Of a DNA stretch of 64,000 bases, positions 42,658 to 53,456 are shown piece by piece (position 1 is the first letter of the stretch; every line of letters begins with the position of its first letter). Both the position numbers and the translations under genes were made by a program. Origin of the DNA: Anthracocystis setariae (Eukaryota > Basidiomycota > Ustilaginomycetes > Ustilaginales > Ustilaginaceae); NCBI GenBank assembly GCA_928724745.1, contig CAKMXJ010000008.1:310001-374000 (forward strand). Reading direction: 5' to 3'. A model generated the notes under the pieces. That model did no database searches. It worked only from the letters and a program-made list of their open reading frames with translations, and had not been told where the DNA came from.

Positions 42658-42797
42658 TGTTGCGGGACGCGCATAAGGAAAATTTTTGTAACCCAGCTAA
42701 AATCACGGATATATAACCCGGCCGGGAAGGGCCAGGAAAATCCCCCAGAAATTCAACTTTCATACTTTCTTCATTGCGCACTTTCAGAAGCGCAACA
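42658..42797 (+). repeat. 3' LTR of the Copia element (140 bp)
   Basis: Identical to the 5' LTR; followed by the target duplicate CCCCT at 42798-42802. Confidence 0.96.
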
Positions 42798-42965
42798 CCC
42801 CTAAGGTCGGTTTGCTGGTCCTCTACACAGTCCGCTCCTCAGCATCTACCAATCAGGTACCCTTCTCAACTCCCACGACAAACACCCCAACACCCCAGCG
42901 GCATCGCGGCCAAGTTTCAGTTTCATATTGAAATTATAACGCGCATATAGCCGAGCTTGTTTATT

Positions 42966-44246
42966 ATGACTCCGCCAGACACGGGCGAAACGGCCGCCAG
43001 ACCCGCCTCTCCGGCCAGCTCGGAGGTCACCGTTACCGGCGTTCAACCCCAGGGAGATGCTCCTACGTTCATGTCGGCCGCCGAGCAAATCCTGAGTATC
43101 GCGAGGAAGATCCATTCCATGCATACCAACAAGGGGCGATGCAGCAAGGCCACCACGGCAAACCTTGCCAACAACATCGTCTCACTCATCCAACCTCTCA
43201 TCCGAGAACATGAGCTTGAGCGGAAGATCGACAATCTCACCTGCGAGGTGAGGCAATGCAATGCGAAGACCCTGTCCGGCATCGGGGCTCTCATCAACGA
43301 GAACGTGCGGAGCTACGCGCAGATCGCCAAGACCGGTATCCAAGCGACCGACAAGGCTACCCCGATCACCGCAGCCGCTACCAAGCCATCCCGCCCTGCC
43401 TGCCAACACCGAGTCGTTCTCGGCTGCCACCACCCCACTCCAGACAGCAGCATTCTCGGCCTATCCAACCCTAGACTTAAGGAAATCCTCGCCCCGGCTG
43501 TCTTATCTGCCACTGGAGTCCAAATCCAAGATGTCCTGCGACTCGCCAGCAAAGACCTAGCCATCATCCTGGGCAACAGGGACGATGCCGATACGATCCT
43601 CACCTCCGATGACGGTTGGATCCGCACCGCTTTCCCATCGGCGAAAGTCCTCCCCAGACTCAACTGACCCAGCATCATGGCGAACCATGCAATTGTGGTC
43701 CACGGAGTGCCAGCCCCGGGCACCCTGGAGGAATCGGACGCCCATCTTGCTCAGATCCAGGCTAGCATCGAGTCCTGCAACGAAGTCAAATTCAGCGCCG
43801 CCAGATGGCTCCTTGGACCCGCCAAGGCCTCAGCCCGCCGATTCACCAGCCTTGTCCTCCAGGCGGACTCCCGCCAGGCCCGTGATGACATCCTCAAACG
43901 GAAGACATTCAGCCTCGACCACCGGGTCCTGGCAGTAGAAGAGTATAGGGCCATCGAAGGTCGGCCCCAGCAGTGTCTCAACTGCTGCCGCTTTGGGCAC
44001 ATCGCGCGGAACTGTAGGGCACCTCCCTCGTGCGGCCTATGCGCAAAGCCGCACCGCACCGCAGACCACCGCGTTTGCAGTGGCTGCAAACCCGACAGCA
44101 CGGACAAGGGAAACACCTGCGTCCACCAACACCAGGTGTGCACCAACTGCGGAGACAGCCACGAAGCCACTAGCGTTTTCTGCAGCGCCCGCATTACGTA
44201 CCTTGCCAACTTCGAGCACCGAGACCACCGCCACCTCCGACACTAA
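42966..44246 (+). CDS. LINE ORF1 (gag-like), one in-frame stop
   Basis: The frame runs from ATG 42966 to the TGA at 43665-43667, and the same frame is open again to 44246 with no base lost. The two halves together make one ORF1 of normal length. The C-terminal part holds the knuckle CLNCCRFGHIARNC followed by two more Cys/His units (CGLCAKPHRTADHRVC and CTNCGDSHEATSVFC), the triple-knuckle layout of fungal and insect LINE ORF1 proteins. The part after the stop could also start at ATG 43677. ORF1 ends two bases before the ORF2 ATG. Confidence 0.82.
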
Positions 44247-44248
44247 CC

Positions 44249-46335
44249 ATGAAAGTCCTGCAGTTCAACGTACATAGATCAGCGGAGGTCACCCACAGCC
44301 TTCTCAACGATCCAGCCACACAAGATTATGACGTCCTTTGTATTCAAGAACCATTCGCCTCTCTCCCCAACACCGTCGGCCACCCTCGTTGGTCAGTCTT
44401 TGGTGATCCCGCCAACACGCAATGGTCCATCCAGCCGGGCAACCAACTGGCCGGCCTCCGGCTCCCCGACCGCCGCCACACCCTCATTTACGTCAACCGT
44501 CGAATAGCCGCCACTTCCATAACACTGCTAGACGTCAACCATCCCGACGCCATTGCCATCAGACTTTCCGTGTCCCCAGAACAACACCTGTGGATCGTTT
44601 TGGTATACAACCCACCCCTCACATGCGACATCGACGCTCCACTCAGGGCCTTCCTAAACTCAATAGGCAACGGTCCCCGCCTGGTCGTCGGCGACTTCAA
44701 CATTCACCATCCGGCGTGGGAAAGCGATACACACACGACCACCGCGGCAGCTTCCACCATCCTACAGCGCCTCAACACTGCCGGCCTCAATCTCATCACT
44801 CCAACAGACCTGGGCACGTACCTTGGCCACTCAGGGCGATGCACCACTATCGACCTCGCCTTTGCTTGCCCCGTAGTGACAGAGGCGCTCCTCCGTATTC
44901 ACAGGCTCAGCTCAGACCACGGCTCCGACCACTTTGCCGTCAGCATTGAGCTGGATTGGTCACCACCTCCTCCAGCTGTCCCCATTCTCTCCCTCCGCGC
45001 TAAATCCGAGGAGGACTTTGTAGAAGCAGTCAAGGCCTCGTGGTTCTCCAACCCGGCCCACCGCCTCAACCTCACGTGCCCCGCCAACCTGGATACCGCC
45101 TCAATTGCCCTCACTAATGCAATCCGAGCGGGGTTCGAACAAACAGCAAAGCCAAGAGGTGAAGGCCCAGCGTGCAAACCTTGGTTCACGGCACGCCTCT
45201 CCGGACTGAGGGCCGACTCCAATAAGGCTAGGCGCGCCTTCCAGAACGGAACTGACTCACACGATGCCTGGATCAGCAAGCAACGGACATACAAGAAAGA
45301 AATCCGGGAAGCCAAACGGGCACACTTCAAAGCCTCCTTTGCGGCAATCTGCAGCCCTAAGGAGCTTTGGAAACTAGCAAAACTTTTGTCCAACCGGCAA
45401 GCGGCAGGCAAGATAGCCCCGCTCAGGCTTCCTGACGGAGGCTCATCCACCTCCCTGGCCGACAAGGAAGAGGTGCTTGCAGCCGAATTCTTGCCGGCCA
45501 GGGAACCCGACGCCCAGCCGCCCCAGTCCCCCGTCCCACGGCTTACCACCTCCAGCATCAGCCAATCGTGGGTCCCCTTCACCGAGGACGAGGTGTGCCA
45601 CCGCATCAGAGCCTCGAACAGCAGGTCCGCCCCAGGGCCAGATGGCATTTCTTGGCGCCTCCTCAAAATCTTGGCCTCTGTCTGGCCACAGTTCGTCGGC
45701 ATCCTCACACGCCTCTTCAATGCCTGCGCCCTACAGGTCGGCCACCACCCAGCGTGCTTTAAACAAGCCACCGTAGTCATATTACGCAAACCAAACAAAG
45801 CGGACTACAGCAAGACAGGGGCCTATCGGCCAATCAGCCTCCTCCCAGTCCTCGGCAAACTTCTCGAGGGCCTAATCGCAGGAAGGATCTTAGCAGCGGC
45901 CGAAACGGATCCACGTCTCATCGCGCCCGAGCACTTTGGAGGACGGCCCAGCCGCAGCACGGAGGATGCTCTCATCAAGATGTACGAGTTCATTTGCCAT
46001 GCCCAGCGCAACGGCCTCCACTGCGCTCTCGTGGCCATGGACGTTAAAGGCGCCTACAACACAGTCCGCGCCGAGAACCTGGAAACATCTCTCCACAATG
46101 CAGCGCTGCCACCACAAATCATCCAATGGGCCACCTCGTTCATGCACCTACGGAAAGCGAGGTTCAGATTGGAGGGCAGTTACCTGGGCCCTCTCCGCGA
46201 TGTCACGGTCGGCCTCCCGCAGGGCTCCCCGATCTCCCAGCTTCTCTGGCTCATCCACAGCCGAGGCATGGTTGAACTGGGTACCCCGCCTTCGAGCAAG
46301 TCATTGAGCATCGGCTGGGTCGATGACAAGTCCCT
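44249..46335 (+). CDS. LINE ORF2: endonuclease and reverse transcriptase, truncated by insertion
   Basis: The N-terminal apurinic-type endonuclease is seen in MKVLQFNVHRS, CIQEPFA, GDFNIHHPAW and SDHGSDHFAV. The reverse transcriptase follows (YRPISLLPVLGKLLEGLIA, HFGGRPSRSTEDAL, AMDVKGAYNTV, GLPQGSPISQLLW) up to the catalytic block GWVDDKS, after which the chromovirus LTR starts and the frame runs into a stop at 46378. The thumb, C-terminal region and 3' UTR are displaced beyond the window. The Tad1/I-like superfamily is the best guess from ORF1 and endonuclease. Confidence 0.88.
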
Positions 46336-47180
46336 TGTCACAGGACGATGTGGGGTCCACGTTAAGGTGGGGTTATAATTAACCTCACTGACATGCACGA
46401 TAGCCTCGTGTTAACGTGGATGAGTATCGGGACCCATACTGACGTACGAGTGAGCAAGCGCGGGTGAGCTTGTACACACGGATAACGTACAGTGTGGACA
46501 CAGGCATTACGAGGAGCTAGCCTCCGATAGAGGAGGAGGACTGGATGCTCGCGGCCGGGTCGAGAGGTCAGTCTTATGTAAGTACGCGCGGGCCCTTGTA
46601 CACACGCCGGTCGTTATAGTAGCGGGCTTGCTCATGACGGCAACAAGGGTTGAGCCCGTGCTGCCAGGAGGGTATATAGGATCACACTCGTTGACGGGTG
46701 GATGAGCTGGAGACTCATCCACTCTACCAAATCTCTTACAGTTAGTACGTTCTCCGTTCCGCACGTTCGTTGTCTCGGCAAGTAGCAATCACAGTACGGT
46801 TGCTACATCTTAGTGTGATTCCGTTCGAGTCGGCGAGCACTACGTAACAGCAGACCCGCTAGTAACACAGGCAGCAAGCTGTGAGCACTAGCAACACCAT
46901 CTCGGTTAGAGACTCCGACGAATACTAGCATTCGCGTCGACGTCTCCCACAACAATTCCCATAACTCGTCATCGACGCTACAACCACTTCAGCAGGTAGA
47001 CTTGTTCGCCCTCTACCTACGGGAGGTGTCCTCACCGTTTGTTGTACCGCACGACCTCTGAGTGGGGCGACAACAGCGCTCTGTCGACACTCACGTTAGG
47101 AGCGACTAACGTGGAACACCCTGAGATCTACGTTAACCGTGCATAAACGTGGATCTTGCTGTCTGGCGCCCGCGCTGACA
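46336..47180 (+). repeat. 5' LTR of the outer chromovirus (about 845 bp)
   Basis: TG start at 46336; the end is placed at GCTGACA (47180) because the PBS begins one base later and the inner element has the same arrangement. TATATA lies at 46673-46678 and the self-priming segment ATCCACTCTA at 46717-46726. Confidence 0.85.
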
Positions 47181-47181
47181 T

Positions 47182-47191
47182 TAGAGTGGAT
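47182..47191 (+). other. Self-priming PBS of the outer chromovirus
   Basis: TAGAGTGGAT is the exact reverse complement of ATCCACTCTA at 46717-46726, 44 nt past the TATA box, where the transcript should start. This is the Tf1/sushi self-priming layout rather than a tRNA primer. Confidence 0.75.
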
Positions 47192-47217
47192 CACTCAAGT
47201 AGTGCCCTACAACAAGT

Positions 47218-48642
47218 ATGCCGCCTACCGAACACTCGGAAGGGGCTCATCTCCACGCTGTGGATATGGGCATCATGGTCCAGCTGCTTCAAGACATGCA
47301 AAAGCAAATGGAGGAAGACCGGAAGCAGCGGCAGCAGGAGCAAGCCGAGCAGAGACGCTGGCAACAGACTCTGATGGCCCAGTTCCACATGTCTCAAAGG
47401 CCGGAGCCGGCGACTCCGAGTCCCTTCCCTAACCTAGGCGAGGCGGCGTCCGCCGCCAGGGCCGGATTGGCTGCTCCGGGACCACACACTACCAGAACTC
47501 CGAGTCCGATGGCTACCTGGTCTACGGCGTACGAGGATCCAGACCCATACGCCACTCCTACGGGGAGACGTCAGGATCGGCCGCCGCTCAGGCCGATTGC
47601 CATGCAGGACCCTGGGGCGCAGGAACCCAAGATCATCAAGGCCGACATCAAGCTCGCATTTCCCAAGTTAGACACCAGAGATGTTGAGCTGTTCCTCATC
47701 AAGGCGAACAATTGGTTCAACCAGCACAACATCATGGACCATCAGCACCGAGTGGCCATTGCCTCTGAGAAGCTTGAAGGCTCCGCTCGAGAATGGTGGG
47801 ATTCCAAGTTAAGGGTCGATCCTCACATGCAAGGCCAGCTCTTCCATGACTGGAATCTATTCGGTACTCGCTTGCGTGATCAGTATGGTCAAACCCTTGA
47901 TTCATTCACTTCATACAATGAGTTGATCACACTCCGTCAGGGTTCAGACGAACCAGGGTCAGCAACAAGGTATTGCGAGAAGTTCAGGGACCTGGAGAGT
48001 CGGGCGGGGATTGGCGAATTCCACCCCTCAGTTCAGATCGGCATCTTCAAGAACGGTCTCACTAAGGCAATGCGTATGAAGTTCGAGCGTGATCCTCCAG
48101 CTACACTACGAGCTTGGGTGCGAGAGGTCGAGGCTTTGGACCGCAGCCGTATGCAAGAGGCTCACACCGCTCGTATACTCGGCGGTGTTCAGGCGAGGGT
48201 CACTGCAGCTACATCGGCGAGCGATAAGGGAAGGGAGAAGGAGATCCAACCCCCAGCGCCACAACGAGGCGGAGAATGGACCTCAGTACCCAGAACGCCG
48301 TCACTCATTCCGCGCAGACCCTTGCCGCCACATCTAGCTCAAAAGCTTCCGCCAGTCACGCCCACGACCCCAATCAAGAAGGTGGAAGAGAATCAGTGCA
48401 AGACATGCCTCGGCTATGGTCATTGGTCACGCGAATGCCCTCGGAACAAGCAACTAGGAGGCACTCCGCGACCCAATGGACCCCGTCGCATCTACTTCTA
48501 TGACTCCGTACCAGAAGAGTTCGAGGATGAAGAGATACAGGAGGCACCTAGCGAGCAACTTAGCCACCACGAAACAGATGAGGTGTCTCCCGAACCACTC
48601 CCGCCTACGGACCAAGAAGAGACGGAGGGAAATGGTCAGTGA
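47218..48642 (+). CDS. Gag of the outer chromovirus, 474 aa
   Basis: It starts MPPTEHSEGAHLHAVDMGIM with a Gln-rich coiled segment, then a capsid-like domain (DVELFLIKANNWFNQHN, REWWDSKLR, LRDQYGQTLDSF). A single CCHC knuckle, CKTCLGYGHWSREC, lies near residue 398, and the C-terminus is acidic. The stop overlaps the pol frame, which is in the -1 register and open from 48552. Confidence 0.92.
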   Translation: MPPTEHSEGAHLHAVDMGIMVQLLQDMQKQMEEDRKQRQQEQAEQRRWQQTLMAQFHMSQRPEPATPSPFPNLGEAASAARAGLAAPGPHTTRTPSPMATWSTAYEDPDPYATPTGRRQDRPPLRPIAMQDPGAQEPKIIKADIKLAFPKLDTRDVELFLIKANNWFNQHNIMDHQHRVAIASEKLEGSAREWWDSKLRVDPHMQGQLFHDWNLFGTRLRDQYGQTLDSFTSYNELITLRQGSDEPGSATRYCEKFRDLESRAGIGEFHPSVQIGIFKNGLTKAMRMKFERDPPATLRAWVREVEALDRSRMQEAHTARILGGVQARVTAATSASDKGREKEIQPPAPQRGGEWTSVPRTPSLIPRRPLPPHLAQKLPPVTPTTPIKKVEENQCKTCLGYGHWSRECPRNKQLGGTPRPNGPRRIYFYDSVPEEFEDEEIQEAPSEQLSHHETDEVSPEPLPPTDQEETEGNGQ

Positions 48643-48669
48643 GCAGCGCACTGATGGCGTGCATTGCTC
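48627..48669 (+). promoter_or_regulatory. Candidate -1 ribosomal frameshift site at the gag-pol junction
   Basis: The heptamer GGGAAAT (48627-48633) is in the gag phase G GGA AAT, as the X XXY YYZ rule needs. After 7 nt comes a hairpin: GAGCAGCGCAC (48641-48651) pairs with GTGCATTGCTC (48659-48669) with nine Watson-Crick pairs, one G-T wobble and one mismatch, loop of 7. A -1 slip here enters the pol frame 9 nt before the gag stop. Confidence 0.7.
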
Positions 48670-51521
48670 AAAACCCTTCACTGCCATCACACTGTACATA
48701 TCAAGACTGTCTTTTCTGTTTCACGGCAGCATCACGGAGACCAGTACTCGAGCTGGATGGTACCATCTTTGGGCATCCTGCGCGAATACTGGCCGACACT
48801 GGTGCTGGTGTGTCTATAGTTTCTCGCTCGTTCATTCTAAAAATCAAGATTCCTACAAAGCCTATATCGAAACGAAGCATACATGGTGTCACCGGACACC
48901 ATCTCCACATCGATAGCGCGGCAAGCATTACGGCCGGCCTCGGTGGCTATCTCATCGGACCATTCGATGCGGAGGTCACTGATATCGACGAGTACGACCT
49001 TATTATAGGCTATGACCTGCTCAGGCAGTTCAAGCCCAGAGTAGACTGGGATACCGGGACTCTCGACTTCCGACCCAGTCGTGAGATCCGGCATAAGGAC
49101 GCATTAACGTTGGGGAAAAATGACGTGCACGTTAAAGCGCCGTTGACGTCGACCTCGGGTATGCGCCTCGTGGCTCACGGCAACGAATTCGTGTCCGCAG
49201 AAGAACTCATCGAGGCAGCTCACGATGATGCCCCTATTGGCATCATCCTACTGGACCTAGACCTTGTCAGTAAGGACAGGCCAATCCTAGGGTTCGTTCC
49301 CACCGGCAAGGATAAGGGTATCGAGATGGAGGTCGGGCCAGAAGAGCCGGCAAAGGAGGTGACTATTCCTGAGCCCTACCGGGACCTCCACAGGGTTTTC
49401 TGTGAAGTGGAAGCTGACAAGCTACCTCCGCGAACAGAGCACGATCTGCCCATAGAGCTGGTACCAGGCACCTCTCCGCCGTTCGGGCCTTTATACCTCA
49501 AGGGGCCCAAGGAGATGGAAGAACTGCGGAGGTACCTCAACGAGAACCTCAGTAAGGGGTTCATACGCCCCTCGCAGAGCCCTGCTCGGTCACCGGTTCT
49601 CTTCGTACCTAAGAAGGATGGTGGTCTCAGGCTCTGTGTGGATTACCGAGGCCTCAATGAGGTCACCATCAAGAATCGTGCACCGCTTCCTCTCATTGAC
49701 GAGCAACTCTTCCTATTACGCAATGCCAAGATCTATAGCAAGTTGGACCTCAAGGCCGCATACAACCTGGTGCGGGTAGCAGAAGGTGACGAATGGAAGA
49801 CAGCGTTCGGCACACAGCTTGGTCTGTACGAGTACCTCGTCATGCCGTTCGGGCTGGCCAATGCTCCCTCACACTTCCAATCGCTCGTAAACGGCATCTT
49901 CCGAGATATCATTGGCATGTACGTAGTGGTGTACTTGGATGACTTCCTCATTTTCAGTAACGACCTGTCGGAACACATTCTACATGTGCGGGAGGTCTTA
50001 ACCCGGCTACAGAGACACCGATTGTTTGCCAAGCTGTCCAAGTGTGAGTTCCACACCACCAAGGTGGAATTCCTGGGGTACGTCATCACACCGGACGGCG
50101 TCGAGATGGATGAGGCGAAGGTTCGCACCATCAGGGATTGGCCGATACCAACGTGTATACATGACATACAGCGTTTCTTAGGCTTCGCCAACTTCTATCG
50201 ACGGTTCATTTCTCACTTCGCTCGGATTGCGAGGCCTCTCACCTCCTTGGTCAAGCCGACCGAGCGCTTCAAAAAGTTCGAACTGTCGGACGAAGCAGCC
50301 AAAGCCTTCCAGAGCCTCATCGATGCCTTCACCTCTGCTGGAGTACTACGGCATTTTGATTATCACCTTCCGACGCGGGTAGAGACTGACGCCAGCGATT
50401 TTGCTATAGCGGGAGTCCTCAAGCAGGAGTACGACAAGCGCTGGCATCCTATTGCGTTCTACTCGAGGAAGATGACTTCGGCTGAACGCAACTATGAGAT
50501 TCATGATAAAGAACTGCTGGCGGTGGTGGCCTGTTTGGCACAGTGGCGGCACATGCTAGCCGGCTTACCTTCACAGTTCCTCATACTCACAGATCATGAG
50601 GCGCTCAAGTATTTCAAGTCGCAGCGGAGAATCAATGGTAGACAAGCTCGCTGGGCAGTACTGCTCGCTGACTTCGACTTCAGTCTACAGTACCGACCGG
50701 GCAACAAGGCTGGGGAGCCGGATGCACTCACCCGCCGACCAGACATGCACCCAGCGGAGGATGAATCGCAGCACAACATGCACCAGTTGTTGCCGGCTCG
50801 ACTATTCGCCGAACCAGAGGAGTTACCCACGTCTACGTTATCCGCGAATTACCGTGGACAAGTGCCTACCGCTACAATAAATGCAGTTAAACGTCAATCT
50901 CAGGTACCGAATCAGGGGAACGAGGTTGCCGAGTCGACTCCGACGATGGCTGACGTCACCTCAGGAGGCCTGGTGGAGCTTGCCCGTACGTTTCAACCCC
51001 TTGATGAGGAGTTGGTGACAATTCACAAGAGACAGCCGTTTGAGGCCAAGGACGGACTATGGCATAAGGACGGCCGCCTGGTCATACCCAAGGTCAAGCT
51101 CCCAGGACGGCAGGGTAAGACAGATACTCGCAGTGCTCAGATAGTCGAAGAGAGATCCCTCTCTGTGGAGCATCTACGGTACATGGTCATGTCGCAATGC
51201 CATGACGGACCTACGGCCGGCCACACTGGCCGCGATGCTACACTCGAGTTAGTCCGTCGATTCTATTGGTGGCCAAACATGTCAAGCTGGGTTGCTGATT
51301 ACGTTGCTAGCTGCCCTGTCTGTGCCCGGTATAAGACTCCTCGCCACCGTCCATATGGCCTGTTGCAGCCCTTGTCCACCCCACAGCGGCCCTGGGGATC
51401 CATCTCCATGGATTTCGTGGAGGGGTTACCGCTCTCTGATGGATACGACTCCATCCTAGTAGTTGTGGATCGCTTAACCAAATACGCGGTCCTCCGTCCC
51501 AGTAAGAAGACAGCAACATCG
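48639..51521 (+). CDS. Pol of the outer chromovirus, 5' part (protease, RT, RNase H, start of integrase)
   Basis: The frame lacks a convincing ATG at its beginning and overlaps gag by about 90 nt, in keeping with frameshift expression. Protease: ARILADTGAGVSIV. Reverse transcriptase: KKDGGLRLCVDYRGLNEV, then catalytic VYLDDFLIFS near 49933. RNase H: ETDASDFAIAG and YEIHDKELLAVVAC. The integrase zinc region ends CPVCARYK, and the first core Asp is in SISMDFVEGLP. The frame is broken after codon TCG (51519-51521) by the inner element, 40 residues into the core; it resumes at 60151 in phase. Confidence 0.94.
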
Positions 51522-52026
51522 TGTTACAACTGGACAGATGTTCCCAGCCAGCGCGCCACCGGAACACTGGCCAAAGGCCGTGTAGGAGAGTGAGCGTGCC
51601 GCGCAGCATAGGCCATTAGGAGCGCGCCGCGCGGGACGTTCTGTGAATGGAGGGGCGCGCCGCGCGTCGCCCCCCGAAGACGGGAGCGCGCCGTGTAGTG
51701 CTCGACACAGGGGTCCACCCCAGGTGTCGCGAGTTGAGGTCGCGCGCGGCCCACGCGTCCCAGGAGGGGGCGCGCGCCGCGTGGCACGCATGATGCCTTA
51801 TAAGGGGGAAACCGCGCGCCGCCCTCCTGTAGTCCATCGTCGATTGTATTCTTAGTTACCTTGAGTAATAGCGAATATCAGACCCAACGGTAGAACCGTT
51901 AACCTCAGGATCGTGCCCGGTGACTCTCGTGGCCACCACTCCCGCCACGCGCCCTCAAGCCCAAGCCTCGCACACCGCGTGCCTCGCCGCACAGTCAGGA
52001 GGTTGTCAGACCCTTGGCGCCTAACA
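51522..52026 (+). repeat. 5' LTR of the inner chromovirus (505 bp)
   Basis: Starts TGTTACAACTGG, ends GCGCCTAACA. U3 holds five blocks of GCGCGCC type (about 51632, 51656, 51687, 51769, 51813). TATAA lies at 51799-51803 and the self-priming segment GTCGATTGTA at 51839-51848. Confidence 0.96.
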
Positions 52027-52027
52027 T

Positions 52028-52037
52028 TACAATCGAC
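52028..52037 (+). other. Self-priming PBS of the inner chromovirus
   Basis: TACAATCGAC is the exact reverse complement of GTCGATTGTA (51839-51848), 40 nt past the TATA box, and starts one base after the LTR, as in the outer element. Confidence 0.75.
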
Positions 52038-52064
52038 CTACCCGTCACCCCGCACGCTCAAACA

Positions 52065-53456
52065 ATGCTCCCCATGCCGGTGACTCGCAGCCAGGTCGCC
52101 AACCAAAACCCCTTGGACGACTGGTCCTCCGCCGGGGAAGACCCTCCCATGGTCGCCGCACCCTCCTCGGCGAGCGCGACCACCACCAACTCCCCCGCGC
52201 CCACCCCGGAGGCCGCCGTCCCGCTGATGGCGGTGCTCCAGGAGCAAATGGCCGTCCTACAGGAATTGGTCCTGGAGATGCGCGCGTTGCGCCGCGAGCA
52301 AAGGGGCCAACCACCCCCCGCGGCTACCCCCTCCCAGCGCTCGCCCAGGGCCGCCGAAGCGGAGCCCCCCAGAGAGGCTCCCAACCCGGTGACGGATCGC
52401 GAGACATCCGAGCAGCGCTACGAGCGAGCCACCCGCCGGATGGAGCAGGACCCCCACCACGCCCGCGAGTCGCAGCCCGGGTACTCCCTCCCGGTCCCTC
52501 CTCTGGTGCCGTGGACCGCTCCCCTGGACGCGAGCCTCGACAAAGCTCCCGAACTCCGCATCGCTGCCCCCGACTGGGACGGTAAGCGGGAAGAGCTGGA
52601 GGCCTACATTGAGCAGTGCGAGCTGCACTTCGACCTCAACCCGGCACGCTTTGCCACAGACAACCGCCGGGTCCTCTGGGCCCTGGCACACGTGGGTGGC
52701 GCGCCTCGCGACCACCTGCGCAACATGCGCCAGGCGAGCCCCCACGACCCGATCTTCCACGACTGGCCGCGCTACTGCGGTTCCCTACGCCGCACGTACG
52801 GCGATCCTCACCCAGGACATACGGCCAGGATGCAGCTGCAGAAGCTGCGTCAAACCGGGAGCGTCAGCCGCTTCGCTGCCGAGTTTCAGGCGCTGGCCAC
52901 GCGAGCCAACGCTACCGACAAGCAGCAGCTGCTCACTACGTTCCAGCTGGGACTCCGGGAGACGTTCCGGCGCCACCTCCTACATGTGCAGACCCACGAC
53001 CTGCAGGAGTACATCAACGCTGCTGTACGCACCGAGCAGCAGATGCTCGAAACCGGCCTCGACTCGGCCGGAACCGCCCACATTCCGGGCCGCGCTACGG
53101 GCCGCAATGACGAGCGCCCGACCGGAGCCCGGTACGACCCCGACGGGAGCCCCGACTGGTGGGCTGAACGCCGCCCGCCCCGCCGCCGCCCCGGCCGCCG
53201 CGCGCCCAACTTTCCATGCTCCGGCCCGCGCCAACACGGCTTTGCAGAAGCTCACGGAGGACACACGCCGCTACCGGCGCGAGAACAACCTGTGCTACAC
53301 CTGTGGCGAGAAGCACCTCGCGCGCGATTGCCCACAGGCCACGCAGGAGCGCGCGCTGCGCGCTAATGTCATTACGGTTGAGCCCACTACAGGCAACTAC
53401 CTCCTGCCGCCCGAAGGAGAAGATCCCGCTTCAGACCACGCGCCTACCGAGTGCGA
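52065..53456 (+). CDS. Gag of the inner chromovirus, one +1 frame break
   Basis: From ATG 52065 the frame codes a Pro-rich leader and a capsid-like domain (LEAYIEQCELHFDLNP, FHDWPRYCGSLRRTYGDP, FQLGLRETFRRHL). Within about 53160-53205, a run of CCG/GCC units, the reading passes to the +1 frame, where the knuckle CYTCGEKHLARDC (a CX2CX3HX4C variant, one residue short in the middle spacer) appears. The unshifted frame ends at 53366 in Arg/Pro-rich nonsense. It is either a real mutation or an extra base in a GC-rich stretch. Confidence 0.8.

Larger units (their letters stand above)
37397..42797 (+). mobile_element. Ty1/Copia LTR retrotransposon, young, 5.4 kb
   Basis: The element is bounded by two identical 140-bp LTRs and a perfect 5-bp target duplication CCCCT (37392-37396 and 42798-42802). 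Order: LTR, initiator-tRNA PBS, gag-pol in one frame with integrase before reverse transcriptase (Copia order), an extra Zn2Cys6 gene, polypurine tract, LTR. Its DNA is saturated with TGCGCA and GCGC. Identical LTRs indicate a recent insertion, but gag carries one in-frame TGA near its start. Confidence 0.96.
42803..46335 (+). mobile_element. LINE (non-LTR retrotransposon), 3' part cut off by the outer chromovirus
   Basis: Two genes in sense order: ORF1 with CCHC knuckles and ORF2 with endonuclease and reverse transcriptase. ORF2 stops at 46335 where the outer chromovirus LTR begins, in the middle of the catalytic domain. The missing 3' part should lie beyond 64,000, after a second TCCCT. The 5' limit is not clear; the Copia element may have inserted into its leader. 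Confidence 0.88.

Noticed and set aside
46507..46788. 93-codon minus-strand frame also found at 63499-63780
   Set aside because: The identical pair is only the two LTR copies of the outer element.
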